Shown: piece by piece, positions 56,422-64,000 of the stretch
Numbering within the stretch: position 1 is the stretch's first letter
Layout of the letters: every line of letters starts with the position of its first letter
Assembly: GCF_014654205.1 (NCBI RefSeq)
Contig: NZ_BNAW01000010.1
Location: 62,001-126,000, forward strand
Direction: 5' to 3'
Source of the DNA: Amycolatopsis bullii
GTDB lineage: Bacteria > Actinomycetota > Actinomycetes > Mycobacteriales > Pseudonocardiaceae
DNA: 64,000 bases
The notes under the pieces: model-generated
What the model saw: only the letters and a program-made list of their open reading frames with translations
Databases searched by the model: none
What the model was told of the DNA's origin: nothing
Translations under genes and position numbers: made by a program

Positions 56422-57650
56422 GGGCGCACCGGTTTCGCGAAGGCGGCGGCGAGGGCGACGGCGGCCAGGCAGACCGCGGCGACTCCCACCGCGGGCCGCA
56501 GGTCCCACAGCGTCCACGCCAGTCCGAAGAGGACGGAGGAGAGCATCCGGGCCACGGCCTGGCCCGTCTGCACCACGGCCAGCCCGGTGGCGCGCAGGCC
56601 GGCCGGGATGAGCGGACCGGCCGCGGCCATGAGGACGCCGTCGGTGGCCGCGTAGAACACACCGTGCAGGCCGAGCGCGACGACGGCGAGCCACAGCCCC
56701 GCCCGCGGGCCGCAGAGCAGCACCAGGGCCAGGCACAGGGCCGCGTGCCCGCCGAGGAACACCGGCCAGCGGCCGACGCGGTCGGCGAGCTTGCCGAGCG
56801 GCACGGCCAGCAGCAGGTAGACCCCGGCCGTGCCGAGCGGCAGCAGCGGGAAGTACGTCGCCGCGATCTCCCAGCGGCGCTGCAGGATCAGGTAGACGAA
56901 CGAGTCGCCGACCGTGACCAGGCCCAGCATGGCCGCCCAGAGCGCCACGCGCCGGAAGTCCTGCTGCTTCAGCAGGCCTAACGCGGCTCGGGCGGACACC
57001 GCCGCGCGGTCGACGCTGCCGGGCCGGTCGCGGACGAACAGGGCCAGCAGCAGCACGGCGATGGCCGCGATGCAGAAGCTGGTGAAGAACACGCTGGTGT
57101 AGCTGCCGAGGCTCAGCGCGAGCACCGCCATCGCCACCAGCGGGCCGAGGAACGCGCCGACGGTGTCCATCGCCCGGTGCACCCCGAACGACCGGCCGAG
57201 GGTCGCCGGCTCGCTGGACAGCGAGATGAGCGCGTCACGCGGGCCGGTGCGCAGCCCCTTGCCGGTGCGGTCGGCGGCGAGGACCAGGCCGATGGCCGCG
57301 ACCGACGAACCGGCCGCGACCAGGCCGAGCTTGCACACCGCGGACAAGCCGTACCCGAACCCGGCGACCGCCTTGAGCCGCCGCCACCGGTCGGCGAGGT
57401 GCCCGCCGAGCACCCGCACGACCGCGGTGGCGCCGGCGTAGAGCCCGTCGAGCAGCCCGAACTGCAGCGGGTTCAGGCCCAGGCCGAGCACCAGGTAGAG
57501 CGGGAGGACGGCGGTGACCATCTCCGACGAGACGTCGGTGACCAGGCTGACCATCCCGAGCGCCACCACGTTGGCGGACACCCGCTTCAGCGCCGGTTTG
57601 CGGTCGGTCCCGGACGCCAGGTCCGAGGTACGGCTTGCCGCGATGTACAT
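56418..57650 (-). CDS. MFS transporter
   Basis: This 410-residue protein has twelve hydrophobic segments and the MFS loop motif GGHLADRWRRLKAVAGFGYG between TM2 and TM3, with a related GKLADRVGRWPVFLGG in the second half. DRTGKGLRTGPRDALIS resembles MFS proteins of the small group with a conserved GKGLR loop. It starts 12 bp after the phosphoesterase stop with AGGAGG ahead. Substrate unknown; context might suggest a phosphorylated or released product of the phosphoesterase. Confidence 0.88.
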   Translation of the reverse strand: MYIAASRTSDLASGTDRKPALKRVSANVVALGMVSLVTDVSSEMVTAVLPLYLVLGLGLNPLQFGLLDGLYAGATAVVRVLGGHLADRWRRLKAVAGFGYGLSAVCKLGLVAAGSSVAAIGLVLAADRTGKGLRTGPRDALISLSSEPATLGRSFGVHRAMDTVGAFLGPLVAMAVLALSLGSYTSVFFTSFCIAAIAVLLLALFVRDRPGSVDRAAVSARAALGLLKQQDFRRVALWAAMLGLVTVGDSFVYLILQRRWEIAATYFPLLPLGTAGVYLLLAVPLGKLADRVGRWPVFLGGHAALCLALVLLCGPRAGLWLAVVALGLHGVFYAATDGVLMAAAGPLIPAGLRATGLAVVQTGQAVARMLSSVLFGLAWTLWDLRPAVGVAAVCLAAVALAAAFAKPVRP

Positions 57651-57661
57651 GCCCGGGCCTC

Positions 57662-59257
57662 CTAGTGGCAGGTGTAGGTCGGGCTGTTGTCGAGGACCTT
57701 GCCGTCGACGCCGATGAGCTGCGTCTGGAACGTGGTGTCCGTCATCGAGAGCTTCAGGACGCCGAAGGTCTTCAGCAGCTTGGCGGTCGTCGCGTGCGCG
57801 GACCTCAGGTTGTAGAGGTTGGCGCCACCGCTGCCACCGACGATCTCGACCGGGCCTCCTGTGTCGGCCTTGCCGTCGGCGTTCTGCGGGACGAACCGCT
57901 CGTAGTCGTGGTCGTGGCCGTTGAGGACGAGATCGACCTTGTTGGCCACCAGCAGGTTCCACAGCTCGATGCTGTCGATGTTGTCGCCGTGGTCGCCCGA
58001 GCTCCACCGCGGGTGGTGGTAGTACGCCGCGACACAGCCCTTCTTGTTGTTGGCGAGGTCCTGCTTCAGCCAGGTGATCTGGGGCGGCTCGGCGAAGTCG
58101 TCGTGGGTGACGAAGTCGTTGGAGTCGAGGGCGATGAAGTGCCAGTTGCCCATTTCCCAGCTGTAGTACCGCTGGCCCTGCGGCTTGGCGATGGCGCCGA
58201 AGTACTGGTCGTAGCCGGTGAACCCGGAGTAGGACTCGTGGTTGCCCGGGATCGGGTGGGTGATGCTCTTGAACTTGCCCCACGTCTTGTCGTAGTAGTT
58301 CTTGAAGTCCGACAGCGTGGGTTCGTCGTACTGGTTGTCACCCATGGTGATCACGGCCGCGGGGTTCATGTTCTCGACGAGCTTCGCGGTCTTCGGGTGC
58401 ACGCAGCTGGAGCTGCTCGCCGTGCACTGTTCGGCGATGTCACCGGCCGCGGCGAGGACGAACCCCGCGCTCCCGGCGGCGGTCTTGACGGTGATCGGCG
58501 CGCTCGCGGCGGAAACGTTCCCCGCGGCGTCGCGGGCGCGGACCGTGTAGGTGTAACTGGTGTCCGGGGCGAGCCCGGTGTCGGTGTAGGACGTCGTCAC
58601 GCTGGTGGCGACCGCGGTGCCGTTGCGGAGGACGTCGTACCCGGTGACGCCGACGTTGTCGGTGGCGGCGCCCCAGGTCAGCGGGACGCTCGTGGCGGTC
58701 GCCGTGCCCGCGGTGAGGCCGGCCGGGGTGCTCGGGGCCTGGGTGTCGCCGGAGGAGTCCGTGGTGCCGAAGACCTGCATCTCCCAGAAGGAGTACCCGT
58801 AGCTCGTGCCGCGGGTGAGGCCGACGAAGCGCACGAAGCGGCCGCGGGCGGTGAGGCCGCCGAGGTCGTCGATCTTGCCGTCGCCGGTGTCGATGGTGGC
58901 GGCGGTGGTGAACGTCGTGCCGTCGTCGGAGACCTCGATGCGGTACTTCTTCGCGTACGCGGCCTCCCAGTTGAGGACGACGCGGTGGATGGTCGCCGGC
59001 TGGCCGAGGTCGATCCGCAGCCACTGCGGGTCGGAGCCTTCGGCGCTGGCCCAGCGGGTGGTGGTGCTCCCGTCGACGGCCTTGGCGCCGGTGTACGACG
59101 AGCTTTCGACCGTCGAAGTGGCGACCGGCTTTCCCTGGGACAGCAGGACATCGGCGGCCTGGGTGGTGGCGGCCGCGGCGATCGCGGAGGGCAGCAGAAC
59201 CACGGCGGCGATCACCGGGGTGAGTCGGGCTAAAGGACGTAGTCGGGTCGACGGCAC
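57662..59257 (-). CDS. Secreted metallophosphoesterase with discoidin and FN3 domains
   Basis: This 531-residue exported enzyme has a signal peptide (about 1-34), an F5/8 type C (discoidin) carbohydrate-binding domain (about 35-165, with STTTRWASAEGSDPQWLRID), a fibronectin type III domain (about 172-262) and a calcineurin-like phosphoesterase domain. Metal motifs are in order: AAGDIA, MGDNQYD, PGNHES, YYHHPRWSS and LNGHDHDYER. The substrate is likely a surface or extracellular phosphoester. A long palindrome lies about 57 bp upstream. Confidence 0.92.
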   Translation of the reverse strand: MPSTRLRPLARLTPVIAAVVLLPSAIAAAATTQAADVLLSQGKPVATSTVESSSYTGAKAVDGSTTTRWASAEGSDPQWLRIDLGQPATIHRVVLNWEAAYAKKYRIEVSDDGTTFTTAATIDTGDGKIDDLGGLTARGRFVRFVGLTRGTSYGYSFWEMQVFGTTDSSGDTQAPSTPAGLTAGTATATSVPLTWGAATDNVGVTGYDVLRNGTAVATSVTTSYTDTGLAPDTSYTYTVRARDAAGNVSAASAPITVKTAAGSAGFVLAAAGDIAEQCTASSSSCVHPKTAKLVENMNPAAVITMGDNQYDEPTLSDFKNYYDKTWGKFKSITHPIPGNHESYSGFTGYDQYFGAIAKPQGQRYYSWEMGNWHFIALDSNDFVTHDDFAEPPQITWLKQDLANNKKGCVAAYYHHPRWSSGDHGDNIDSIELWNLLVANKVDLVLNGHDHDYERFVPQNADGKADTGGPVEIVGGSGGANLYNLRSAHATTAKLLKTFGVLKLSMTDTTFQTQLIGVDGKVLDNSPTYTCH

Positions 59258-59313
59258 GTCGCGCTCCTTACGGGCCTGGCGGTGGCTGGTGGGCTGCGGC
59301 GTCGGGGGAAATC

Positions 59314-59334
59314 AGTTAGGAAAGTTTCCTAACT
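59314..59334. promoter_or_regulatory. 21-bp palindrome upstream of the phosphoesterase operon
   Basis: AGTTAGGAAA-G-TTTCCTAACT is a perfect inverted repeat with 10-bp arms. The TTAGGAAAnTTTCCTAA form resembles operators of ROK-family sugar regulators ahead of secreted carbohydrate-active genes in actinomycetes. It probably controls the leftward phosphoesterase-MFS-propeller operon. No ROK gene is in the window. Confidence 0.65.
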
Positions 59335-59481
59335 AAGCGGACTGTAACGAGACCCTGTTCCGGCTGACAAGACTTGTCTTGCCCTTGAATCGGTCAAGAG
59401 GGTGAGTTTTTCACGATTCCCGCAGCTCAGCGCCTGTGCCGGTGAGCGGCATACTGCTCCGCGGCGCGGGACCGGAGGCGG

Positions 59482-60057
59482 TCAGCCGGCCTGCGGCGGC
59501 GCCTGGAGGCCCTGGAAGACGGCCGCGATCAGCCGCCGCCCCTGGGCCGCGCCGTCGTCGTTGTTCGCGACCCGCCACAGGAAGCTCATGAGCATGATGA
59601 TGTCGGCGGGGTCGTGCCCGGGCGCGATGGTGCCCTCGGCCACACAGGCGTCGACGAGCTTCTTGACCGCTGCGGAGGCCGGCCCCCAGGAGGCGTCGAT
59701 CAGCTCCTGGGCCGCGGCGCTGTGCAGCGCGTCGCCGAGGCCGTGCTTGATGCGGATGTAGGCGGCGAGGGTCTCGAACCACTCGACGAAGGCGGCCTTC
59801 GCGGAGGAGTGGCGGGCCAGCACGTCGTCGGCCGTGGCGGTCAGGCGTTCGATGTCGTGCTGGTAGGCGGCGAGGATGAGGTCTTCGCGGGTCGGGAAGT
59901 GACGGTAGAGGGTTCCCGCGCCGACCCCGGCGCGCTTGGCGACTTCGCTCAGCGGCACCAGCGGGTTCTGGGCGAACAGCTCGTGGGCGGCTTCGATGAT
60001 CGCGGTCCGGTTGCGCGCGGCGGCCTTGCGCTGGGTGCCGTACGTCCCGTCGGTCAT
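59482..60057 (-). CDS. TetR/AcrR family regulator
   Basis: This 191-residue regulator has the N-terminal helix-turn-helix (RTAIIEAAHELFAQNPLVPL, SEVAKRAGVGAGTLYRHFPT) and a C-terminal SBP56/TetR_C-like helical domain (LWRVANNDDGAAQGRRLI). I chose the ATG giving MTDGTYGTQRKAAARN; ATGs further upstream exist. It may control the monooxygenase gene upstream in the same direction. Confidence 0.87.
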   Translation of the reverse strand: MTDGTYGTQRKAAARNRTAIIEAAHELFAQNPLVPLSEVAKRAGVGAGTLYRHFPTREDLILAAYQHDIERLTATADDVLARHSSAKAAFVEWFETLAAYIRIKHGLGDALHSAAAQELIDASWGPASAAVKKLVDACVAEGTIAPGHDPADIIMLMSFLWRVANNDDGAAQGRRLIAAVFQGLQAPPQAG

Positions 60058-60270
60058 GCCCCGATCATGCCTCATCGTCGACTTGCGGAGAATCGATGCG
60101 GCCCGTTCCGGCACCGATGGGGCTTACGCGGATCTCCTGCACTCAGGCTTTTCATTGTGGCGCAATGGATTCCGATGATCACCCGATTCAGCGATGGCGT
60201 TCGCACACATGTTCGGTAGCTTGGGTTTATGGCTCCTTCGACCCACGCCTTCGCTCTTCGGCGAAGACCC
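60058..60270. other. Intergenic, no clear feature
   Basis: These 213 bp between the TetR gene and the monooxygenase gene are less GC-rich and presumably hold the TetR promoter. I see no palindrome above chance. Confidence 0.5.
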
Positions 60271-61329
60271 TCAGCCCAGCAGTTTCCGGATCTCCGCCAC
60301 CGCGGCCCGGCCGGCCCGGTTGGCGCCGACCGTGCTCGCCGAGGGCCCGTACCCGACGAGGTGCAGGCGTGGTTCGAGCACCACCCGCGTGCCGTCCATT
60401 TTGATACCGCCACCAGGCTCCCGGATGTGCAGCGGCGCGAGGTGATCGAGCGCCGCGCGGAAGCCGGTGGCCCACAGGATCACGTCGGCGTCGAACCGTT
60501 CGCCGTCCGCCCAGGCGACGCCTGCGGGCGTGATCCGCTCGAACATCGGCCGCCGGTCGAGGATCCCGGCGGCCCGGGCGGCGCGCACTTCCGGCGTCAC
60601 AGCCAAATCCGTCACGCTGACCACGCTTTCGGGCGGCAGTCCGGCCCGGACGCGCTCGGCCACCTTGGCGACGGCACTGCGTCCCCAGTTCTCGCTGAAG
60701 GGCTCGTCCCGCCACACGGGCGGCCGGCGCGTGACCCAGGCCGTCGCCCGGGCGAGCGGGGCGAACTCCATGAGCAGCTGAACGGCGGAGGCGCCCCCGC
60801 CGACCACGACCACTCGTCGATCGCGAAAGTCTTCGGGTCCAGCGTAGTCGGCGGTGTGCAGTTGCCGCCCGGCGAAGGTCTCCTGGCCGGGGTAGCGCGG
60901 CCAGAAAGGACGGTCCCAGGTTCCGGTGGCACTGATGACGGCCCGCGCGGCCCACGATTCGGCCGGGCTGGAGACGAGGAGCCGCTCCCCCGGCCGCGTC
61001 ACGGACTGGACGTCGACCGGCCGGAGCACGGGAAGGTCGTAGACGCTTTCGAAGCGCGCAAAGTACTCGGAGACGACTTCGGAGGCGGGACGCGTCACGT
61101 CCGGAGTGCCGAAAGCCATCCCGGGAAGGTCATGGATGCCGTGCACCTTCCCCAGGACCAGCGACGGCCACCGGTACTGCCAGGCACCCCCGGCCCGCTT
61201 CCCGTGGTCGAGCACAACGAACCCGCTCCGGTTCCCGAACCCGGCCCGCCGCAGGTGATAGGCGGCGGACAACCCGGCCTGCCCGGCCCCGATGACCACA
61301 ACATCCGTCTCGTGATCCGCGCCGCTCAT
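60271..61329 (-). CDS. FAD/NAD(P)-dependent monooxygenase-like oxidoreductase
   Basis: This 352-residue protein has the FAD-binding GxGxxG in DVVVIGAGQAGLSAAYHL, the NADPH-binding RRVVVVGGGASAVQLLMEF and the ATGTW-type motif at VISATGTWDRPFWPRYPG between them, as in FMO/Baeyer-Villiger-like and putative flavin monooxygenases. The ATG giving MSGADHETDVVV was chosen; a GTG six codons upstream is less likely. Substrate unknown. Confidence 0.88.
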   Translation of the reverse strand: MSGADHETDVVVIGAGQAGLSAAYHLRRAGFGNRSGFVVLDHGKRAGGAWQYRWPSLVLGKVHGIHDLPGMAFGTPDVTRPASEVVSEYFARFESVYDLPVLRPVDVQSVTRPGERLLVSSPAESWAARAVISATGTWDRPFWPRYPGQETFAGRQLHTADYAGPEDFRDRRVVVVGGGASAVQLLMEFAPLARATAWVTRRPPVWRDEPFSENWGRSAVAKVAERVRAGLPPESVVSVTDLAVTPEVRAARAAGILDRRPMFERITPAGVAWADGERFDADVILWATGFRAALDHLAPLHIREPGGGIKMDGTRVVLEPRLHLVGYGPSASTVGANRAGRAAVAEIRKLLG

Positions 61330-61742
61330 GAAGTGTCCAACGACCACCGCGGCGGGGTATTTCGCGCCTTACATCACAGCGGCCGAGTCGCGGTCAGGCC
61401 GCGGTCTCCGCTCCGCCCCGGCACCGCAGCTCGAACTACCCCCTCACCAGTCGCGACCAACCTCCTCGCTCTGAGACCCACGCTGAGGTCCGAGCCAGCC
61501 CTCACTCGGGCCGTCCATCCCGTGCCTCGCCGGTCGCGGCCCGATCTCCGCCCCGCACACACGCGCCGATCACTCCTCGCCGCCTTCCACACCGGGTGGC
61601 GCCAACAACCGCACCAACGCAAGGCCTCCACAGCACACCCGAGCTTTCCCGCACCGGAATCCCAGCTCGGTCGTGACCAGCCTCCGCACCCCGCGCACCC
61701 CGACCCGCCACCGCGGGCCACCCGCTCGCGCATCCGGTTGCC
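61330..61742. other. Non-coding C-rich region
   Basis: About 410 bp between the monooxygenase start and the diguanylate cyclase stop. The plus strand is rich in short CCxC words and lacks the codon-position GC pattern of neighbours. Open frames crossing it have repetitive Arg/Ser/Gly composition and are not credible genes. No hairpin or tRNA was found. Confidence 0.6.
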
Positions 61743-63035
61743 CTACACCGCGACCTGGTTCCGCCCGGCCTCCTTGGCCCGGTACAGCGCGGCATCAGCG
61801 GTGCGGAGCACATCATCGAGCGTCGGCCCGGCGTCCGGATACCGCGCCACCCCGATCGACACCGAAAGGCCACTCACCCGGACCGTCCCCGTGCCCGTCG
61901 AAATCACCACGTTCAGCTCGCCCACCGCCACCCGCACCCGCTCGGCGATCGCCAGCACGTCCGCGCGGCCGATACCCGGCAGCAGGACCACGAACTCCTC
62001 ACCGCCGAACCGGCCGACCGTGTCGCCCTGGCGCACCGAACCCGAGATCGCCACCGCGACCGCCGCCAGCACGTCGTCGCCGGTCAGGTGGCCGTACGTG
62101 TCGTTGATCCGCTTGAAGTGGTCCAAGTCGATCATCAGCACCGCGAAACCCCCGCCGGTGCCGCGGCGCTGGACGCGGGCGTGCTCGCGCGTCGCGGATT
62201 CGTGCCAGCCCGCGGTGTTGAGCAGCCCGGTCTTCTCGTCCGTGACGGCCGCGACCTGCAACTGCTGCTTCAACAGCAGGTACCGGTGCAGCAGCAGCAA
62301 CGGCGCCACCACGAACACGACCAGCACCGGCTGCTCGACCAGCGCGAGCGCGGCGAGCCCACCCAGGCAGAGGGTCGCGAGCTCGAACGCGTTGTCCTCC
62401 CACGTGCCGATCAGGTCGGCCGCCGAGCGCTTGCTGGTGTACAGGTAGATGCCGGCCGCCACGAGGCCGACGTTCACCAGCTCGAACACCGCGGCCGCCA
62501 GGCAGAGCGCGAACAACCCGCGCGGCGTCTGCAACGGCGTCCCGTGCAACCCCAGCACCGCGAGAACGGAGGAAGCAGCGAAACACGAGAGCATTGCCCA
62601 GGCCGTGCTCGCCACGAACCGGTGCGCGGGCCGCGTCCGGACCTGCCGCCACACCCGCACCCACAGGTGCGAGTAGAGCACCACGGCCAGCAGCGCCACC
62701 CAGGCCGGCGGGAGCAGGACGACACCGGCGAGGTACCAGACGGACGTGACGTTGATGTGCGTCTGCCCGCTCATCCACCGGCGCAGCCGCTCGATGCGGC
62801 GCGACATCTCGGCCTGCGCCACGCCGAGCGCGACCAGCACGGCGAACCAGCCCGGGCGCACCGGGCCACCGAACCCGGTGGCCAGCGCGGCACCGGTCGC
62901 GACGACGGCGAGCAGCTCGCAGCCGAGGGCGTAGGCGATCCAGCGGTTTTTCGCCCCGCCCCACATCGCCCATCGCGCAGGCCAGCCCGGCCAGGTGGAA
63001 AGCGCATCCCGGCGCACGGCGGCCTGGGCTCTCAA
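61743..63035 (-). CDS. Membrane diguanylate cyclase (GGDEF domain)
   Basis: This 430-residue protein has about six N-terminal TM helices (residues 35-255; a MASE-like sensor region) and a GGDEF domain (about 260-430). The active-site loop reads RFGGEEF, with FAVLMIDLDHFKRINDTYGH as the metal-binding strand; both are intact, so it should make cyclic di-GMP. An inhibitory RxxD motif is not obvious. An internal ATG (62966) could be the true start. Confidence 0.9.
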   Translation of the reverse strand: MRAQAAVRRDALSTWPGWPARWAMWGGAKNRWIAYALGCELLAVVATGAALATGFGGPVRPGWFAVLVALGVAQAEMSRRIERLRRWMSGQTHINVTSVWYLAGVVLLPPAWVALLAVVLYSHLWVRVWRQVRTRPAHRFVASTAWAMLSCFAASSVLAVLGLHGTPLQTPRGLFALCLAAAVFELVNVGLVAAGIYLYTSKRSAADLIGTWEDNAFELATLCLGGLAALALVEQPVLVVFVVAPLLLLHRYLLLKQQLQVAAVTDEKTGLLNTAGWHESATREHARVQRRGTGGGFAVLMIDLDHFKRINDTYGHLTGDDVLAAVAVAISGSVRQGDTVGRFGGEEFVVLLPGIGRADVLAIAERVRVAVGELNVVISTGTGTVRVSGLSVSIGVARYPDAGPTLDDVLRTADAALYRAKEAGRNQVAV

Positions 63036-63260
63036 GAGCCGAGGCCACAGACGTGACGAACCGGCATCGTGACGTACCCCTTGCGCGAAGTTCGGCCGAC
63101 CAGGTAGCCCAGCGTAGCCGTTCCGGCGTGCCGCGTCGCCAGTCCGGGCGAATTGCGGGCATTGCCGCGGCCCGAAGACCCGCGCTAAGTAGATCGGCGC
63201 AGGTCAGCGCCGCTCACCATCGGGGCAGGCCGAATCGCGCCTCCGGCCGCGGGCCGCCGG
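63036..63260. other. Intergenic, no clear feature
   Basis: 225 bp between two minus-strand genes; it presumably holds the diguanylate cyclase promoter. Nothing distinctive was seen. Confidence 0.4.
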
Positions 63261-64000
63261 TCACTTGCGCAGCGCGCGGACGACCGCCACCAGCCCGGCC
63301 ACCGCGGCGACGGCAACCAGCACCGGGACCACCCGCTTGAGCACGGACTGCCCCGCGTAGTCGAGCAGGTCAATCGCTTCGGTTTCGGGCGGCGCCGGCA
63401 CGCTGTGCAGCGCGGGCCGCTCCGCCGGCTTGGCCTTCGGCTCGGTGTTGATCTCCGCAGTGGTCGGCGCCGGCTTGACCGCGGGCTGCGGCTTGGCCAC
63501 CGGCTCGGCCGCAGCCGCCGGCATGCCCTGCTCCGCCACCGGCTTCGCGGCCGCCTCAGCCACCGGCACACCCCCGGCGGCAGCCGAGGAGGCTTCCTTC
63601 GCCGAGCCACTCTCGGCCGACGCGGCCTCAGCGGGAGCGCCCTTCACCGGCGCACCCTCAGCCGACGCGCCCGGAGCGGAACCGCCCTTCGCCGCGGCAC
63701 TCCCGGTCGCGGCCTGAGCGGAACCACCCTCCGCCGCCCCACCCCCAGCCGGCGCAGGCCCAACAGAACCGCCCTTCGCCGCCGTCTCGGCCGGTGCCGC
63801 CTGGGCGGCCGCCTGTCCCGCCGAAGCCTGCGAGGCCGCCGCTTCCTTCGCCGGGGCGAGCTTGCCCGACAGGCAGCCCGCGAACGTGTCCAGGATCTTG
63901 CCGCCCACCTCGCTGATCAACCCGCGGCCGAACTGGGCCGGCTTGCCCGTGATCGCCAGGTCGGTCGCCACCGCTCCGCGGGTTCCGCCGTCCGTCTCCG
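63261..64000 (-). CDS. CoxG/SRPBCC-family protein with membrane-anchored tail, 5'-truncated
   Basis: The gene begins beyond the right edge; about 246 residues are visible, reading ETDGGTRGAVATDLAITGKP at the edge. The first part (ending GGKILDTFAGCLSGKL) is the C-terminal helix of the CoxG/SRPBCC fold. It is followed by about 150 residues of Ala/Pro/Gly/Lys linker and a C-terminal TM helix (LKRVVPVLVAVAAVAGLVAV) with a basic end. CoxG proteins help recruit CO-dehydrogenase/xanthine-dehydrogenase-type enzymes to the membrane, so a tail anchor is fitting. The gene is far from the xanthine dehydrogenase operon. Confidence 0.8.
   Translation of the reverse strand, partial: ETDGGTRGAVATDLAITGKPAQFGRGLISEVGGKILDTFAGCLSGKLAPAKEAAASQASAGQAAAQAAPAETAAKGGSVGPAPAGGGAAEGGSAQAATGSAAAKGGSAPGASAEGAPVKGAPAEAASAESGSAKEASSAAAGGVPVAEAAAKPVAEQGMPAAAAEPVAKPQPAVKPAPTTAEINTEPKAKPAERPALHSVPAPPETEAIDLLDYAGQSVLKRVVPVLVAVAAVAGLVAVVRALRK

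Noticed and set aside
61374..61873. Open frames in the C-rich gap ahead of the diguanylate cyclase gene
   Set aside because: Repetitive Arg/Ser/Gly/Trp composition, no ribosome-binding site and no recognisable domain.

Overview
The window is high-GC (roughly 70%), tightly packed actinomycete chromosome. Several traits point to a Pseudonocardiales member, most likely Amycolatopsis or a close relative: GTG starts, ATGA/GTGA gene overlaps, Kdp with a short KdpF, an actinobacterial inositol cluster with its own ABC transporter, a DasR-like site, and many TetR, MarR, IclR, PucR and LacI regulators. The genus is an inference from style and gene order; there is no rRNA or tRNA to confirm it. No tRNA, rRNA, CRISPR array, prophage or insertion sequence was seen.

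Layout. 1-3.6 kb: the 3' part of an O-acetylhomoserine sulfhydrylase gene, a CoA-binding protein, an MBL-fold hydrolase, a 57-residue membrane protein and an Mrr-type endonuclease with a possible modified-base reader domain. 3.6-8.3 kb: ureide and urate catabolism, with alc and allB on the minus strand and, divergently, an unusual HTH protein followed by uraD, uraH and urate oxidase. 8.3-10.6 kb: a TetR regulator with a perfect operator and a secreted GH27/CBM13 galactosidase. 10.6-17 kb: a four-gene xanthine dehydrogenase/deaminase operon divergent from a PucR regulator. 17-22.4 kb: MarR, a DUF2786 protein, a HpcH-like lyase coupled to malate synthase A, and a divergent AllR-like IclR regulator. 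Together these blocks would take oxidised purines through urate, allantoin and allantoate, with malate synthase assimilating glyoxylate. No ureidoglycolate-cleaving enzyme or urease is visible here.

22.4-33.8 kb: a GNAT protein, a small hypothetical gene with a decayed relative beside it, ftsY (whose tail is duplicated upstream), an anmK-symporter pair, a DUF3455 protein, smc and acylphosphatase. 34-41.9 kb: the kdp locus on the minus strand (a 27-residue membrane peptide, then kdpF, A, B, C, D, E). 42.2-44 kb: a glutamine-hydrolysing asparagine synthetase behind a GlnR/MtrA-type direct repeat. 44-45.7 kb: GNAT, SRPBCC-like and TetR genes.

45.7-55.5 kb: a myo-inositol locus. A LacI regulator and iolG run leftward; iolE, a periplasmic-binding lipoprotein, a permease, an ATPase, iolC, a short remnant-like gene, iolB and iolD run rightward. 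Two LacI-type operators lie in the divergent promoter region. 55.5-64 kb: a secreted beta-propeller protein, an MFS transporter and a secreted metallophosphoesterase in one likely operon, a TetR regulator, a flavin monooxygenase-like protein, a membrane diguanylate cyclase, and the truncated 3' part of a CoxG-like gene.

The less ordinary signals are: a 46-bp palindromic element present twice, each time between convergent genes; the peptide gene ahead of kdpF; a short aldolase-like remnant inside the iol operon; the HTH protein with a thiamine-binding-like N-terminus in the urate operon; and the ftsY-tail duplication.
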